A stretch of DNA of 64,000 nucleotides from Siphonodentalium dalli (lineage: Eukaryota > Mollusca > Scaphopoda > Gadilida > Siphonodentaliidae). The notes under the pieces were generated by a model. The model had not been told where the DNA came from and did no database searches. It worked only from the letters and a program-made list of their open reading frames with translations. This document shows, piece by piece, positions 45,700-57,453 of this stretch. Every line of letters starts with the position of its first letter. Position 1 is the stretch's first letter. The position numbers were made by a program, and so were the translations under genes. The DNA is taken from assembly GCA_032622095.1 (NCBI GenBank), contig CP136068.1:50338443-50402442 (forward strand). Direction: 5' to 3'.

Positions 45700-46075
45700 G
45701 CAAAAACAAATAATACCTGTGTTTAGGGTTACATGGTCTAAAATAATTAGGGTAGGTAGGTAGGGAATTTTTTATTCTGAATTCCATTGGGTCATTGACA
45801 ATTCAATCCAGACAGCTTCACAATTCAGATCAATTGAAAGGTTCAATACTAAATATTGTTAATATCTTGAATTAGTCAGAGCACTAGACCAATAAAACTT
45901 CCAAAAAAAATTCTAGGAGAGGTTTGAAAATAAGTAAGATACCTTTCGATGCCCTTCCCACTGAAGAAAAAAAAAGTTATCTGTGTATACAGTCCAATAA
46001 AAAGTTTTGGGTAGGCACCGTTTTCTAGGGTAGGTAGGGAAACCCTAAACACAGGTATTTATTTTTTTGGCCTAA
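45700..46075. mobile_element. Foldback element with ACCTGTGTTTAGGG ends
   Basis: GGCAAAAACAAATAATACCT, GTGTTTAGGGTT at the left faces AACCCTAAACACAGGTATTT, ATTTTTTTGGCC at the right. GGGTAGGTAGG also appears near each end, in the same direction. A related terminus (GGAAACCCAAACCACAAATA, TTTTTTTCTTTGGCC) occurs at 51700 and 52070. The interior has no coding content. Confidence 0.7.
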
Positions 46076-49000
46076 AAGTATTGTGCATGTTTAATACCAT
46101 AAAATCATGTTTTCTCATCAACTGGAAGATAATTGAATATGAATGTGTATCTATTATAAGAACCATGATTTAAAGTGTTATTGTGCAACAATATTGACAG
46201 ATAACAATTCTAGTTCCAGAGATGAATAGTTTTTTGTGTCTCCTGAACAATTGAGACCTTTTAGAAGCCCACCGATGAGATAAAAGTTGATTTGCACTAT
46301 TACAGATAATTAATATGTTTAAGAATACAATGTAGCCTCTTGTGAAGTGTTGCGTAGTTCGGGTCACTAATACGATCTTTAATCACATATTATATACAGT
46401 TAACATGCTTTATAACACAACTGTTCAGCACAGAAAAATCGACCACAGGTTATGGTAGTATAAAGGCTAGCGCTGCACCTACATGTACCTGTAAGTGATA
46501 ATGTACTATGCAAAGGCGCCCCCCCCTATTTTCGCCAGAGCAAGGAATATATGAGAGCATCTTTAAATGTAAATAACTTGTAAAAAAGAATGGTTTGGGC
46601 AATCTTCAATTTGAAATGGTAGTGAAGTAGATGCTATCACTCTAACATGAAGTTTGAACTGCAATGTAATGTACATCATCTAGACTCTAGAGGCGGTACA
46701 TGTGCATCCTCTTATGGAGTCAATCTGTCAACATCATTGAACCGTTCCTTATGCTGTATGAATATACATGGACATGTACTAGTAGTCTTGATGTTGAGTC
46801 TAGCATTCATCTTTACGTGCGCTCGCGCAACAGTATGGCGATCAGACATATTCGTAGGTTGGTGTCACCCTACTCCGTTTCACTGCATGACGTCACCAAA
46901 AACGACGTAAAACCTCGTGGCGTTCTGACATTTTTACTGTGCCGCGTTTTTGCTATGGTTCTTTTATGTGTTGTTTTCGATTATTTGTTTGTCGCCGATA
47001 TCGCCATTTGTCGGGATTCCCTGTTTCTATATTTAAAACTGGCATGCTCGTAGTGAGCCTCGATTTCGATTTTTTCTCCCAGGTCAAAATACGTCAGAGT
47101 TATGACAAAAATAGATCGACTTACATTTTCTCCAGAACTCTATATCAAAGAGTCTATAGACTCCTTCGGGACCTACATAGACTCCTTCATTTGGGTATTT
47201 TTACTTATAATTGGGAAGTTTTATCATTTTTGGTTCGTGCGAAGACCTCTTTTTATCGTGCGGGAAAAGAGAGACATTCAAAACGCGATTTCGTAATTCG
47301 ACGCAATAGGCTGAATAGCCTAACCTTCAGCCGAGTTCCGGGTCAAATACGACGAATGACGTAACACAAAACAAAACGCATTTGTTGACACAAACACCGT
47401 TTGAAGAGTTTATTATTACATAAAATGATCGTTATTGATTAATTATTGATATTTATTGTTGCATATTGGCTGCTATCATTATCTACACAAATGGTATTAA
47501 TTATTTCTTATCATTGCTCCTTTGGTCAACTTTGACTATCGGAAAATGAAAATGAAAATATGCCGCTGAAAAAAATGTAATCGATATTAAAGTCTCATCC
47601 TTTCGGCATTTGAGTAAATGTGAAGTCTCTGAATATTGCCAACTGCGTGCAGTAATGAATACTAATATTCATCGACAGTGTTTTAATTTGTAAATTATTT
47701 TGATGACGTTAACTTCAAGGCTTGATGATAATTTTCTTTGTCTTGTTGACAACTGTTGTCCAATGATGGGGAATGTTGGGACTTACCAATACGTTAGTGA
47801 CATATCACTGTCAAATATGTTCAGTTAATGTACTGTGCCAGTGGAACTGAATTTACATGTACAACATAACATTCGCACAATATTCTTCCTCTTCTCTGCC
47901 AACCGCAATTTGCGTAATGTGGCACCGCGATGCTGGGAGCCAAAGTCTCAGGCATGAAGACGATATAACGTTAAAACGTTATACATATACTCTTCCAGCG
48001 ACTCTTATTTCTTCTTTGTGGTGATGCAAAGGACACTGAAGGATCATCACTTTGAATGTTTCTAACTTCTAAGTCGATTGGGTAATTAATACTAATTTAT
48101 ATGGTAGTTCTACAGTACAGGTACTAGTACTGATCTGAAGTCTGTAGTGTACATAGTAGATCAAAGTTCAAACTTCTCAACTGTATATCAGTAATCAGTA
48201 ACAGTTTTACTGAGTCAATAATGACAATATGCTGATTCGTTTCCTCGTCCGCAAATTGGAAATTGGAATAATTTTGACCGCCTGTATTTTTCGATATCCG
48301 TGAACATCCATACGAATAAAATGGCTGAATCTTGTATTTAAATTCACAATATATTCGATTTGTAGCTAGTCGACCATTTTCTGTTGTCAATCCATGATAA
48401 TTTACGACTAAATTACCATAAAAGCAACTCTGTCATTAACGCGCGTTTTTGTGCGGAAGCTATTTAATTAAAAGACAGGATTGTAGTTGGTTGGTGGAAA
48501 CTAAACGCAATTTTAAAGATTAAAGGGACAACCTATAATTATATGGGCTAATATTTTTCTGTTAATTTAAGATCTAATATAGCTCCCGACTCATTTGATG
48601 TCCCTCAACTTGTAAGCAATGTTAACACGAAAAAATTGGCCGTGTAGACACCAGATATGATGGCGTTCAATATGGACGCCGTTTTTCCAGACGAGTCACT
48701 GAGTCAATTTGATGCATATTATAGTGAATAAATCTTGTCTTGTGTATACAAATGGATACACTTTTATGAGGCTAAGATGTATTGCCACATTTTAAAGTCA
48801 AAATTGGAACACCCCCAAGATGGCCGGCAAAAGGCAGCCAGAAGTGGAAAATTTGACGTTTTTACACTAATATCTTGTAGATCAGTTTCTGATCAATGGA
48901 ACTGGTTAAGAATTGGGACTTAATTTTGTATTGTTCAAGTTAAATTAACATTTGAGCAATGAAATGAGCCACTCCTGGAGTCCCAGCCCCTTCCGATCCC

Positions 49001-49189
49001 TCAATAATTCGATTTTACAGAACACGGAAACAAATTGGTTATTTTGTCTCAAAATGGCGGCTAAAATGGTAAATATTGCCCTAGCATACATGTTCACTTA
49101 TAGCTAGGCTATTATATAAAATATGATATTGCTTCATTTGTCCTGGGTAGTGTATTGTCATACTGTGATAATAAACTTTAAGTAATGAA
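46076..49189. other. Long interval without a supported gene
   Basis: Overlapping plus frames at 46647-47364 are unusual for the region but carry no domain I know. One includes AGTCTATAGACTCC and TAGACTCC duplications. The minus frame at 48124-48390 begins MTTENGRLATNRIYCEFKYK, with no recognisable family. Short GATGGC/GGCGGC-containing blocks (48650-48690, 49050-49070) resemble dispersed repeats. No convincing splice pair was found. Confidence 0.35.
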
Positions 49190-50690
49190 GTAACTACACG
49201 TCAATGATGCTTTAATACAGAAAAGGTAAATAACGTAACTTCCCGTCAATGATGCTTTAATATAGAAATGGTTAATAAGGTATCTACACGTCAATGAAGC
49301 TTTAATGTAGAAAGGGTTAATAAGGTAACTACACGTCAATGATGCTTTAATATAGAAAGGGTAACTACACATCAATGATGCTTTAATATAGAAAGGGTTA
49401 ATAGGTAACTACACGTCAATTGTGCTTTAATATAGAAAAGGTTAATAATGCAACTACACGTAAATAATGCTTTAATATATAAAGGGTTAATGAGGTAACT
49501 ACACGTCAATGATGCTTTAATATAGAAATGGTTAATATGGTAACTACATGTACACGTCAATGGTGCTTGAATATAGAAAGGGTTAATAAGGTAACTACAC
49601 GTTACGGATGCTCTAGTATATAAAGGGTTAATAAGGTAACGACCCGTCAATGATGCTTTAATACAGAAAGGGTTAATAAGGTAACTACACGTCAATGATG
49701 CTTTAATATAGAAAGGGTTTATAGGGTAACTACACGTCAATGATGCTATAATACAGAAAGGGTTAATAAGGTAACTACACGTCAATGATGATTTAATATT
49801 GAACGGGTCAATAAGATAACTACACGTCAATGATGCTTTAATATATAAAGGGTTAATAGGGTAACCACACGTCAATGGTGCTATAATATAGAAAGGGTCA
49901 ATAAGATAACTACACGTCAATGATGCTTTAATACAGAAAGGGTTAATAAGGTAACTACACGTCAATGATGATTTAATATAGAAAGGGTTAATTATGTAAC
50001 TACACGTCAATGATACTTAGTATAGGAAGGGTTAATAATATAACTACACGTCAATGATACTTTAGTGTAGAAAGGGTTAATAAGGTAACTACCCGTCAAT
50101 GATGCTATAATATAGAAAGGGTGAACAGGCTAACTACACGTCAGTGATGCTATGATATAGAAAGGGTTAATAAGGTAACTTCCCATCAATTATGCTTCAA
50201 TACAGAAAGGGTTAATAAGGTATCGTAACTTCCCGTCAAAGATGCTTTAATATAGAAAGGGTTAATAAGGTAACTTCCCATCAATTATGCTATAATATAG
50301 AAAGGGTTAATAAGGTAACTTCCCATCAATTATGCTATAATATAGAAAGGGTTAACAGGGTAACTACACGTCAATGATGCTATAATATAGAAAGGGTTAA
50401 TAAGGTAACTTCCCATCAATTATGCTTCAACACAGAAAGGGTTAATAAGGTACCGTAACTTCCCGTCAAAGATGCTTTAATATAGAAAGGGTTAACAAGG
50501 TAACTACTCACCAATGATACTTAGTATAGAAATGGTTAATAAGGTAACTATCCGTCAATAATGCTTTAATATATAAATGGTTAATAAGGTAACTACACGT
50601 CAATGATGCTTTAATATAGAAAGGGTTAATAAGGTAACTACACGTCAATGATGCTTTAATATAGAAAGGGTTAATAAGGTAATAAGGTGC
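49190..50690. repeat. 45-bp minisatellite, ~33 copies
   Basis: The unit is AAGGTAACTACACGTCAATG, ATGCTTTAATATAGAAAGGG, TTAAT. Because 45 is divisible by three, a 212-codon minus-strand frame (49372-50010) made of a 15-residue repeat (LTCSYLINPFYIKAS) stays open. Length variants (TACCGTAACTTCCC, duplicated GTAC) and base changes give frequent amino-acid changes. Its reverse frames are equally open in places. I treat it as a non-coding minisatellite. Confidence 0.92.
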
Positions 50691-50724
50691 AGATTATACA
50701 GTCTAACAAAATACCACAGGTGTA

Positions 50725-51178
50725 TATATCCGGGTGAACCCTGTAGTAAATACCTGGGCGAAACGCTGGTGTAAATTCCTGGGTGTAAATACCCGGCATA
50801 ACCTGGGTCTAAATACACGGGTGTCTACATGGATGCGGGTATGTTGTTGTTGCAACTACAGGTCTGTAACACTATAAACATATATATATTCTATAACATC
50901 ATGTTTACTGATATGGTTGCTAAAGCGATTTCACCCATATAACCCGGGTGTGACAGCGTCTTTCTAAATTATATCCGTAAAAACCCGGGTAAACTGGGGT
51001 TTATGCCTATCATATATATAAAACACCAGGGTAAATATATATAAATCCCTGATTTACCTGGGTGTAAACTGGGTGTAACCTGGGTGTGACCAGGGTGAAA
51101 CCTATGTGTACTGGGGTTTATCAGGGGTAAACCTGGGTAAACACCGAGATTTACCATGGTAAATTTTTATATGGGGTG
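50725..51178. repeat. CCCGGGTGTAAA minisatellite, second CCCAGG-type locus
   Basis: Units such as TACCTGGGCGAAACGCTGG, CCTGGGTGTAAATACCCGG and ACCTGGGTGTAAACTGGGTG recur. The right edge (GATTTACCATGGTAAATTTT, TATATGGGG) is close to the inverse of the left edge of the 32885-33790 locus (CCCATATAAAAATCC, CTGGTAAAT). That makes both members of one dispersed element family with variable tandem interiors. Confidence 0.72.
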
Positions 51179-51276
51179 AACCGCGAACAATGTGCATAAT
51201 GGCCACCGCGCTAAATCCTTTAACAATTTCTGAAAGATGTTCTATCTCTTCCTTTAACAAGTGTTATATAGTTTCA

Positions 51277-51592
51277 TGGGTATAAAATAATAGCTATGAA
51301 TCAGAGACCCCTATCCAGAAACGCATCTATCAATATTTATTTTATATCAATATTTTCTTATACAATTTGATAATCAATTGGGCATGTTTTAATTACTATT
51401 GTTAGAACACAACATCATGAAACTTTCAGGAAATCTTAGACAGAGATATAGTTCTCCCGTTTGCTATGTTCCGAACGTTTCCACAAGCCGTTAAATATGC
51501 CTAATTGAAAATAAAATCAATGTTAATTGATAGAAGCGTTTCCGAACAGGGTGAGGGGTCTTCGATTTATGGTTATTATTTTATACCCATGA
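51277..51592. mobile_element. ~316-bp inverted-repeat MITE
   Basis: The left end TCATGGGTATAAAATAATAG, then GAATCAGAGACCCCTATCC, AGAAACGC faces the right-end inverse GCGTTTCCGAACAGGGTGAG, GGGTCTTCGATTTATGGTTA, TTATTTTATACCCATGA. Arms are about 60 bp at about 80% match by eye. A-T-rich interior, no gene and no clear target duplication. Confidence 0.82.
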
Positions 51593-51689
51593 CCATCTTT
51601 AAATGAGTAATTTGATCACCCAAAAACCAAAAAGAAAAAAAGATTTTCATTACAATGAAACAAATCATAATACAATTTATAGTATGTTG

Positions 51690-52125
51690 AGTAGGAAAAC
51701 CAAACCACAATTATTTGTTCTTAGGCCAAATTTTTTTTTAATGTCTGGTTCCAGTTACAAGCCGAAAACAAAAATAGGGTCGGTATGTAGGCTTGAAATT
51801 AATTTTTTTTTAATTAATTCTTTTTTTTATTTGACACATTCTTATGACTTATCATGTGCGCATTTTACTCTGCAAGATTGACATAAAACTACTTTTTATT
51901 ATTTTTGTATAAATTTTAATATTACACAATACTTTTACTTAGAAATCAATCTATTATGAGATGCTTAAATGTGTTTTTTTGTGTTTTATGAAATTTTTGG
52001 AGACAAAGTTCAATAGATTTTCTTGAACACCATGAAAAAAACTTTAGGGTAAGGGGTTTAAAATAGGGTCGGTAAGGAAACCCAAACCACAAATATTTTT
52101 TTCTTTGGCCTCGGCCCAAAATATA
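51690..52125. repeat. Two direct copies of a GGAAACCCAAACCACAAATA terminus
   Basis: GAGTAGGAAAACCAAACCAC, AATTATTTGTTCTTAGGCC at about 51690-51730 is repeated in the same direction at about 52070-52112 (GTAAGGAAACCCAAACCACA, then TTCTTTGGCC). The ends of the element at 45700-46075 are related. The frame at 51603-51881 is A/T-driven and not a gene. Confidence 0.6.
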
Positions 52126-52135
52126 TCGATGCGTA

Positions 52136-52148
52136 GGGGGGGGGGGGG
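52136..52148 (+). repeat. Poly-G run
   Basis: Thirteen consecutive G, located just beyond the 3' end of the decayed exon on the other strand. Simple sequence. Confidence 0.9.
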
Positions 52149-52168
52149 AAGGACTTGTCAACTCAATA

Positions 52169-52701
52169 TCACAACATGAAGTTATACAAGTAGGTAAATG
52201 GAATGTTGGAATGGCGTTTCCTGGTGAAGAGATCTCTGAATGTATCATCCAAAATGGAACCTGTTATTGTCCCGTACGGAATATGCTGAATGAAGACTCT
52301 ACGCTGGAATGGGAAGGCAGGTGTGTACATGCTATAAATTATCTGCTGATCTGTATCCACCAGCTTCATCTTGAGCAAACTATTTAAAGCATGTTGATTT
52401 TCCTCACCAAAGACCTTCAGTATTTCAGGTCGGCCAATGAACAGTCATCCACCTACCCAGACCTTGTTTGCGTATATTATAGACTTAGATGTATAGATTA
52501 TAGACTTAGATGTATCATCGTAGTTGAACCTCTCCATGTAATTGAATGCGACTTTCGAATCATCAATGCCTTAAGTAAGTTAGGTACCAGATTTTTACTA
52601 ATTGTACTTGGTGCGAAGTGTGCTGTTACGATGGTTATATCTGGAGGTAATGTTCCGCTGAGCGTCGAGTTGAAACTCAGTTCCAGCCTATGGATGTTGA
52701 C
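52169..52701 (-). pseudogene. Decayed terminal exon, possibly HtrL/YibB-like sugar-transferase family
   Basis: On the minus strand TTTTTATTTCTTTTTCAG is an excellent acceptor ending at 52702. From 52701 the frame reads VNIHRLELSFNSTLSGTLPP and DITIVTAHFAPSTISKN. A one-base frame slip near 52565 moves it to DDSKVAFNYMERFNYDDTSK. An in-frame TGA (52445-52447) follows KVWVGG. The same frame resumes with LFIGRPEILKVFGEENQHAL, VDTDQQIIYSMYTPAFPF and ends at TGA 52169-52171. A 21-bp in-frame tandem duplication (52480-52521) repeats TSKSIIY. The WVGG-x-G, then DQQ layout recalls HtrL/YibB-type proteins, but that is a guess. The upstream exons were not found. The lesions could also be assembly errors. 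Confidence 0.6.
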
Positions 52702-54135
52702 CTGAAAAAGAAATAAAAATCATGCTAAGGTTGATTTAGTGTTTGATTTTCACTACTTTTTCTGATTTTATTTTGACAATTTCTAACTGTACATTCCTTT
52801 CGTTTGGAGGTGCCCAATGGCACTTGCGTGCCATCGCTCGACTGGAATTGAATAAGTACCGCACATAAAGTTGCGTGCTTCTTGGTCGAGCTTGACTCAA
52901 TACATAACTAATAAAATGCAGCACAGTAAATGTTAGGTTAACAATGATCATCGGAGAAGTCACAGCATCAAAAGGTTATATAAGGAAGTGTTTTAACCCG
53001 TCACGGTCAGTGTGTACTGTTCAATGCATGTGTGGCATTGAGCTTCCCAGACACATTCCAACACTTTTGAATAGACAACAACTTGAGACTTGAGAACTCT
53101 TGGTTAGTTTGGGAGATTGGGAGTGTATTTACGTTTTAACTCGTTTCACTCGAATGAACATAAATTATTTATAGAATAACGACTACGAATTAAAATGTAT
53201 AACATTTAAGGTTTAACCAAACCACTCCAATATGGACTTCGAGAAGAAGTTGGATATATTTTAAAATAGAATAAAAATGGCACAAACTTTACAGAAGTGG
53301 CTTAAACAAGTATACATGCATTATATACAGTAAATAACACTTTATCTTTGACAGAAATTGGAAACATGTGATACTTTCTTCCCAATTGAAATCCGACTGT
53401 GTGCACAGGCACAGGGTTTGTAGTTGAGAGATTTCCATAAATAAAAGTAAATCCTGATTTGGGAGATCTCTATGAATAACGCTTTGTCGAGAAATCCATA
53501 AATTGTGCCACAGAACATGACTTTATTCTCATGTTTTTGAAGTGAGTGTTTGAAATTTGAAATGACACAACCAGGTATCACACAGCTCTGTTTGACTATA
53601 TATGACTGTATTCAGTTTCTTTCTGCCAGCTGGGCATTCAATTCTGATTGGGATTTGTACCAGGTTGGCTATGTTAAATTGAATGCTTGGGCAGTTGAGT
53701 GAACTTGGCCTACTGTATAAACAAGCCACTACAGTCGGTACCAAACATGGCTGTTTACTTTCTGTTGAAGTTGAGTCAAAACTCATACCCTCACTTTGGA
53801 AAATTTAAATTAAATATGTTTTTGTATTATAAAATGTGGAATTCTCAACAAAGCGTTTCTTATGGAGTTCTCCTGAATCAAAATATACTTTATCTTATGG
53901 AAATTATCTGACTATTATGATCTATTATGTCTGTAGGTGCGCACAAAGTCAGATTTTGGTTGGTAAGTAAGTGACATATATTTTTTTAATCTGATACCAG
54001 TATAGTGTTATTTACTACATATGATAATATTGCTAGTTGTTTTCTGAGAATTTTGTGAAATTTTTGATACATTTCTACCAATTTTAAAATTTGATAAACA
54101 TATCCCTGGAGGCCACATTGGACTGCTTTGGTTAA
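52702..54135. other. Interval that may hold upstream introns or exons of the decayed gene
   Basis: Minus-strand frames at 53342-53581 and 53529-53786 overlap and show no family I know. I found no clear exon with a phase compatible with 52701. No repeat termini were recognised. Confidence 0.3.
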
Positions 54136-54137
54136 GC

Positions 54138-54283
54138 CTTAATGTATATAATCTGAATGTATAACGCTTAATGTTTATAATTTGAATGTATAACATTTAA
54201 TGTATTAATTTGAATGTATAACATGTAATGTATATAATTTGAATGTATAACATTTAATGTATATAATTTGAATGCATATAGAC
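54138..54283. repeat. Short tandem repeat, ~32-34-bp unit
   Basis: AATTTGAATGTATAACATTT, AATGTATAT is repeated about four to five times with small changes (ATAACGCTTAATG, ATAACATGTAATG). Confidence 0.85.
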
Positions 54284-54629
54284 AACTGGATATTCATTGC
54301 AGCTTCAGCATGATAGTAATATTACTATGTATAATAATATATGCAAAATGTATAGCGTCGCAGCATACACATTTCATAACAACTTTATGATATATAAATG
54401 TTTATTTGTAACTACCGGACATTAATAATTTTAAATTGTAGCCACACCGACTTATTAATTATTACTTGTAAATATTACTTTAAACAAATATCTTGTTTCA
54501 AATACTACATATATATCGGTATCAAATAAAACTTTAGTTCTGTGTTATTGGGTGGGTGGGTAGGCAGAACGCTTCTACCTGGTTTTGAAGCTGAATGTTG
54601 AGTGACAAAAAATATACCAATAATGTATC

Positions 54630-55677
54630 AAAACATGTCTGAGTACATGCTATTTAACATATCTGATGACATGCTATTTAACATGTCTGAGTACATGTTA
54701 TTTAACATGTCTGAGTACATGTTATTTAACATGTCTGATTACATGCTATTTAACATGTCTGATTACATGCTATTTAACATGTCTGATTACATGCTATTTA
54801 ACATGTCTGATTACATGCTATTTAACATGTCTGATTACATGCTATTTAACATGTCTGATTACATGCTATTTAACATGCCTGAGTACATGCTATTTAACAT
54901 GTCTGATTACATGCTATTTAATATGTCTGATTACATGCTATTTAACATGTCTGATTACATGCTATTTAACATGTCTGATTACATGCTATTTAACATGTCT
55001 GATTACATGCTATTTAACATGTCTGATTACATGCTATTTAACATGTCTGATTACATGCTATTTAACATGTCTGATTACATGCTATTTAACATGTCTGATT
55101 ACATGTTATTTAACATGTCTGATTACATGCTATTTAACATGTCTGAGTACATGCTATTTAACATGTCTGAGTACATGCTATTTAACATATCTAAGTACAT
55201 GCTATTTAACATGTCTGATTACATGCTATTTAACATGTCTGAGTACATGCTATTTAACATGTCTGAGTACATGCTATTTAACATGTCTGATTACATGCTA
55301 TTTAACATGTCTGATTACATGCTATTTAACATGTCTGATTACATGCTATTTAACATGTCTGATTCCATGCTATTTAACATGTCTGATTACATGCTATTTA
55401 ACATGTCTGAGTACATGCTATTTAAAACATGCTATTTAACATGTCTGATTACATGCTATTTAACATGTCTGATTACATGCTATTTAACATGTCTGATTAC
55501 ATGCTATTTAACATGTCTGATTACATGCTATTTAATATGTCTGATTACATGCTATTTAACATGTCTGATTACATGCTATTTAACATGTCTGATTACATGC
55601 TATTTAACATGTCTGATTACATGCTATTTAACATGTCTGATTACATGCTATTTAACATGTCTGATTACATGCTATTT
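54630..55677 (+). repeat. 24-bp minisatellite, ~44 copies
   Basis: The unit ACATGCTATTTAACATGTCT, GATT repeats with very high identity and rare GAGT, GAAT and single-base variants. Each unit contains the palindromes ACATGT and AACATGTT-like pairs. As 24 is divisible by three, long plus frames stay open at 54602-55798 (398 codons), 54666-55439 and 55429-55683 in more than one reading frame at once. A 7-bp-type slip near 55425 (TTTAAAACATGC) changes phase. Simultaneous openness in two frames argues against coding. Confidence 0.95.
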
Positions 55678-55874
55678 GCATGACAATCGACCTGAACTCA
55701 ATCACTTGATTGTCTTCTCACACACCTCCCACCATGCCTCACTGTGCACCAATCTAACCTGTTCGGATATTCGATTAACTCTCTACCTGTCAACATGAAT
55801 TCTCCATTGTACTTCAATAAATATATGGATATTCACCATGCGGTTCGTATACAAGGTCAAGGTAAATATTGTTA
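55678..55874. other. Spacer
   Basis: Nothing recognised between the 24-bp array and the hairpin copy, apart from GGTCAAGGTAAATATT, the usual flank of the hairpin family (inverse orientation). Confidence 0.5.
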
Positions 55875-55949
55875 GGCCAATGTATTCTCTTATATATGCG
55901 AGGCTCCCTGTGGGATACTCGCATATATAAAAAAGAATGCATTGGCACA
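55875..55949. mobile_element. Hairpin family copy (fifth)
   Basis: GGCCAATGTATTCTCTTATA, TATGCGAGGCTCC then GATACTCGCATATATAAAAA, AGAATGCATTGGCAC. It is flanked by CAGGAAGCGCCAGTCATGGA, AGGGTTAA, which is the inverse of the left flank of the copy at 32603 (TGACTGGAGCATCCTG). Confidence 0.83.
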
Positions 55950-56557
55950 GGATTTTCGCAAAATTTCAGGAAGCGCCAGTCATGGAAGGGTTAATGATAG
56001 ATTAGTGGGGCTTATATCAAGGATAATGGCTCAGCTTAGATCAGGTCAGGCACGCCCCGAATTCAACTATTATAGTTATATTATAGTTTTTCAATATGGC
56101 CACGAGCATCTCTCTCACCAGTATCGCATCCGCTGACATAAATTGCCCCACACCCATCATGTCCCTCACCATAGTAATCCACCATGATGACTTGCAAAGG
56201 GGGACAAAACGTACACACACAAATCTGGAACAAGAAACATCCACAACTCAACCAGACTCCCAAAACAGCACCTAATCATGCAAATAAATAGAGAGAGAGC
56301 ATGCAGATCTTCACTCTCCGCATACCATACAACTAGTAGGCAGTAACAAGAAGGACTTTAATTAGTCGCCTCCTTTATACCCCCTGTCACTCTTCTTGTT
56401 ACCACAATGGCCACACATATTCACAGTGACCTGACGTCACAGACGTCTGCTACTATATACTTATTATTAGATTTGTAGTACAATACCCCCTCCGAAGTTA
56501 ACCAAAATTGTATATAGCCATATTAGGGAGATTCTGCTCAATATGATGTAGTATTAA
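55950..56557. other. Interval without a supported gene
   Basis: Frames at 55942-56263 overlap on both strands. Nothing recognisable. A TGACCTGACGTCACAGACGT block near 56429 holds a CRE-like TGACGTCA, which may be chance. Confidence 0.4.
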
Positions 56558-57003
56558 AGATACTCAATCCGATCAGACGGTTCTAAATTACTATTTCTTT
56601 GGCTTCGGGGGTAAAAAATATTTGATTCGAGTCCAGGAACCCACCCATCAAAGCTCAGAGTGATAAGATATCGATTTTTGAAGTTTGTTATTTCTCGAGA
56701 TGTGAAATAATATGTGGCCCAGAAACACGTGGTCAAACGGACAAAATTGTGGATGAAGATGGATAAAATCAAGTGGTAATATTGTCAAATTTCGTGATAC
56801 TTTAGTGATAATATGGCCACATTTTGTTGAACAAAATGTTGATAAATAAAAAGTTTTGGGAAATTTGATACCATAGTTGACAGTGGTTAGCTTTATTTTG
56901 TTTCAATAAATCAATTCTGATAACTAAAGCATATTTTGAAGAAATATTGTTGTTGTCGTTGTATCTTGATGGTATGGGGACTATCTGAACGGATTGAGTA
57001 CCT
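56558..57003. mobile_element. Foldback-family element, CTCAATCCGATCAGA, second full-length relative
   Basis: The left end AGATACTCAATCCGATCAGA follows TTAA (56554-56557). The same blocks as at 42650 then follow: TACTATTTCTTTGGCTTCGG, GATTCGAGTCCAGGAACCCA, TGTGGCCCAGAAACACGTGG. A short right end GAACGGATTGAGTACCT lies at about 56988-57003. The right arm is mostly lost, and no TTAA follows, so this is a degraded copy. Confidence 0.72.
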
Positions 57004-57453
57004 CCCATATTGAGACTCGTGCAGGAATGTAACTCGCCAAAGACTTCTGTTTATTCCAGTCATCTACCGAATATCGCAGGTGAGTGTCTGGAAGAATTGA
57101 GATGATATATGTAGTAAACAGATCAATTGATACAAATAGGGTTCCCGGCTGCCATACTTCTTCTTCTTCTTTCTTGTAATTTCCCTCGCTGATTTGTCGA
57201 GGCACCGAGACTTAGATGCAAGTCCGTGAAGTCCTAAACAATGTCAATAATCATCAATCAATAAGAAATCATCAATGGAATCATCAGTGGAACACATTCA
57301 CACGCGTCAATGTTAGTATGATTAGTTTATGCATTTGGCATTAGTTCATTTCAAGACATTGTTTGTTCGTATTAGTCATAGATATTTAATTTGTGCTGTT
57401 TACTTATTGAAAGTACATGTATATATTTTAATGTGTGTGGGAGGACCCAGGCT

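Noticed and set aside
49372-50010. 212-codon minus-strand frame with a 15-residue repeat
   Set aside because: The 45-bp unit length alone keeps the frame open. Variants between units change the residues freely, and the frame stops where unit length slips.
49190-50690. 45-bp array as a CRISPR array
   Set aside because: The entire unit is repeated. There are no variable spacers between constant repeats.
54602-55798. 398-codon frame of repeated YMLFNMSD as a structural or repeat protein gene
   Set aside because: It is entirely a 24-bp minisatellite, and a second plus frame is open over most of the same span. There is no signal peptide, domain or flanking gene structure.
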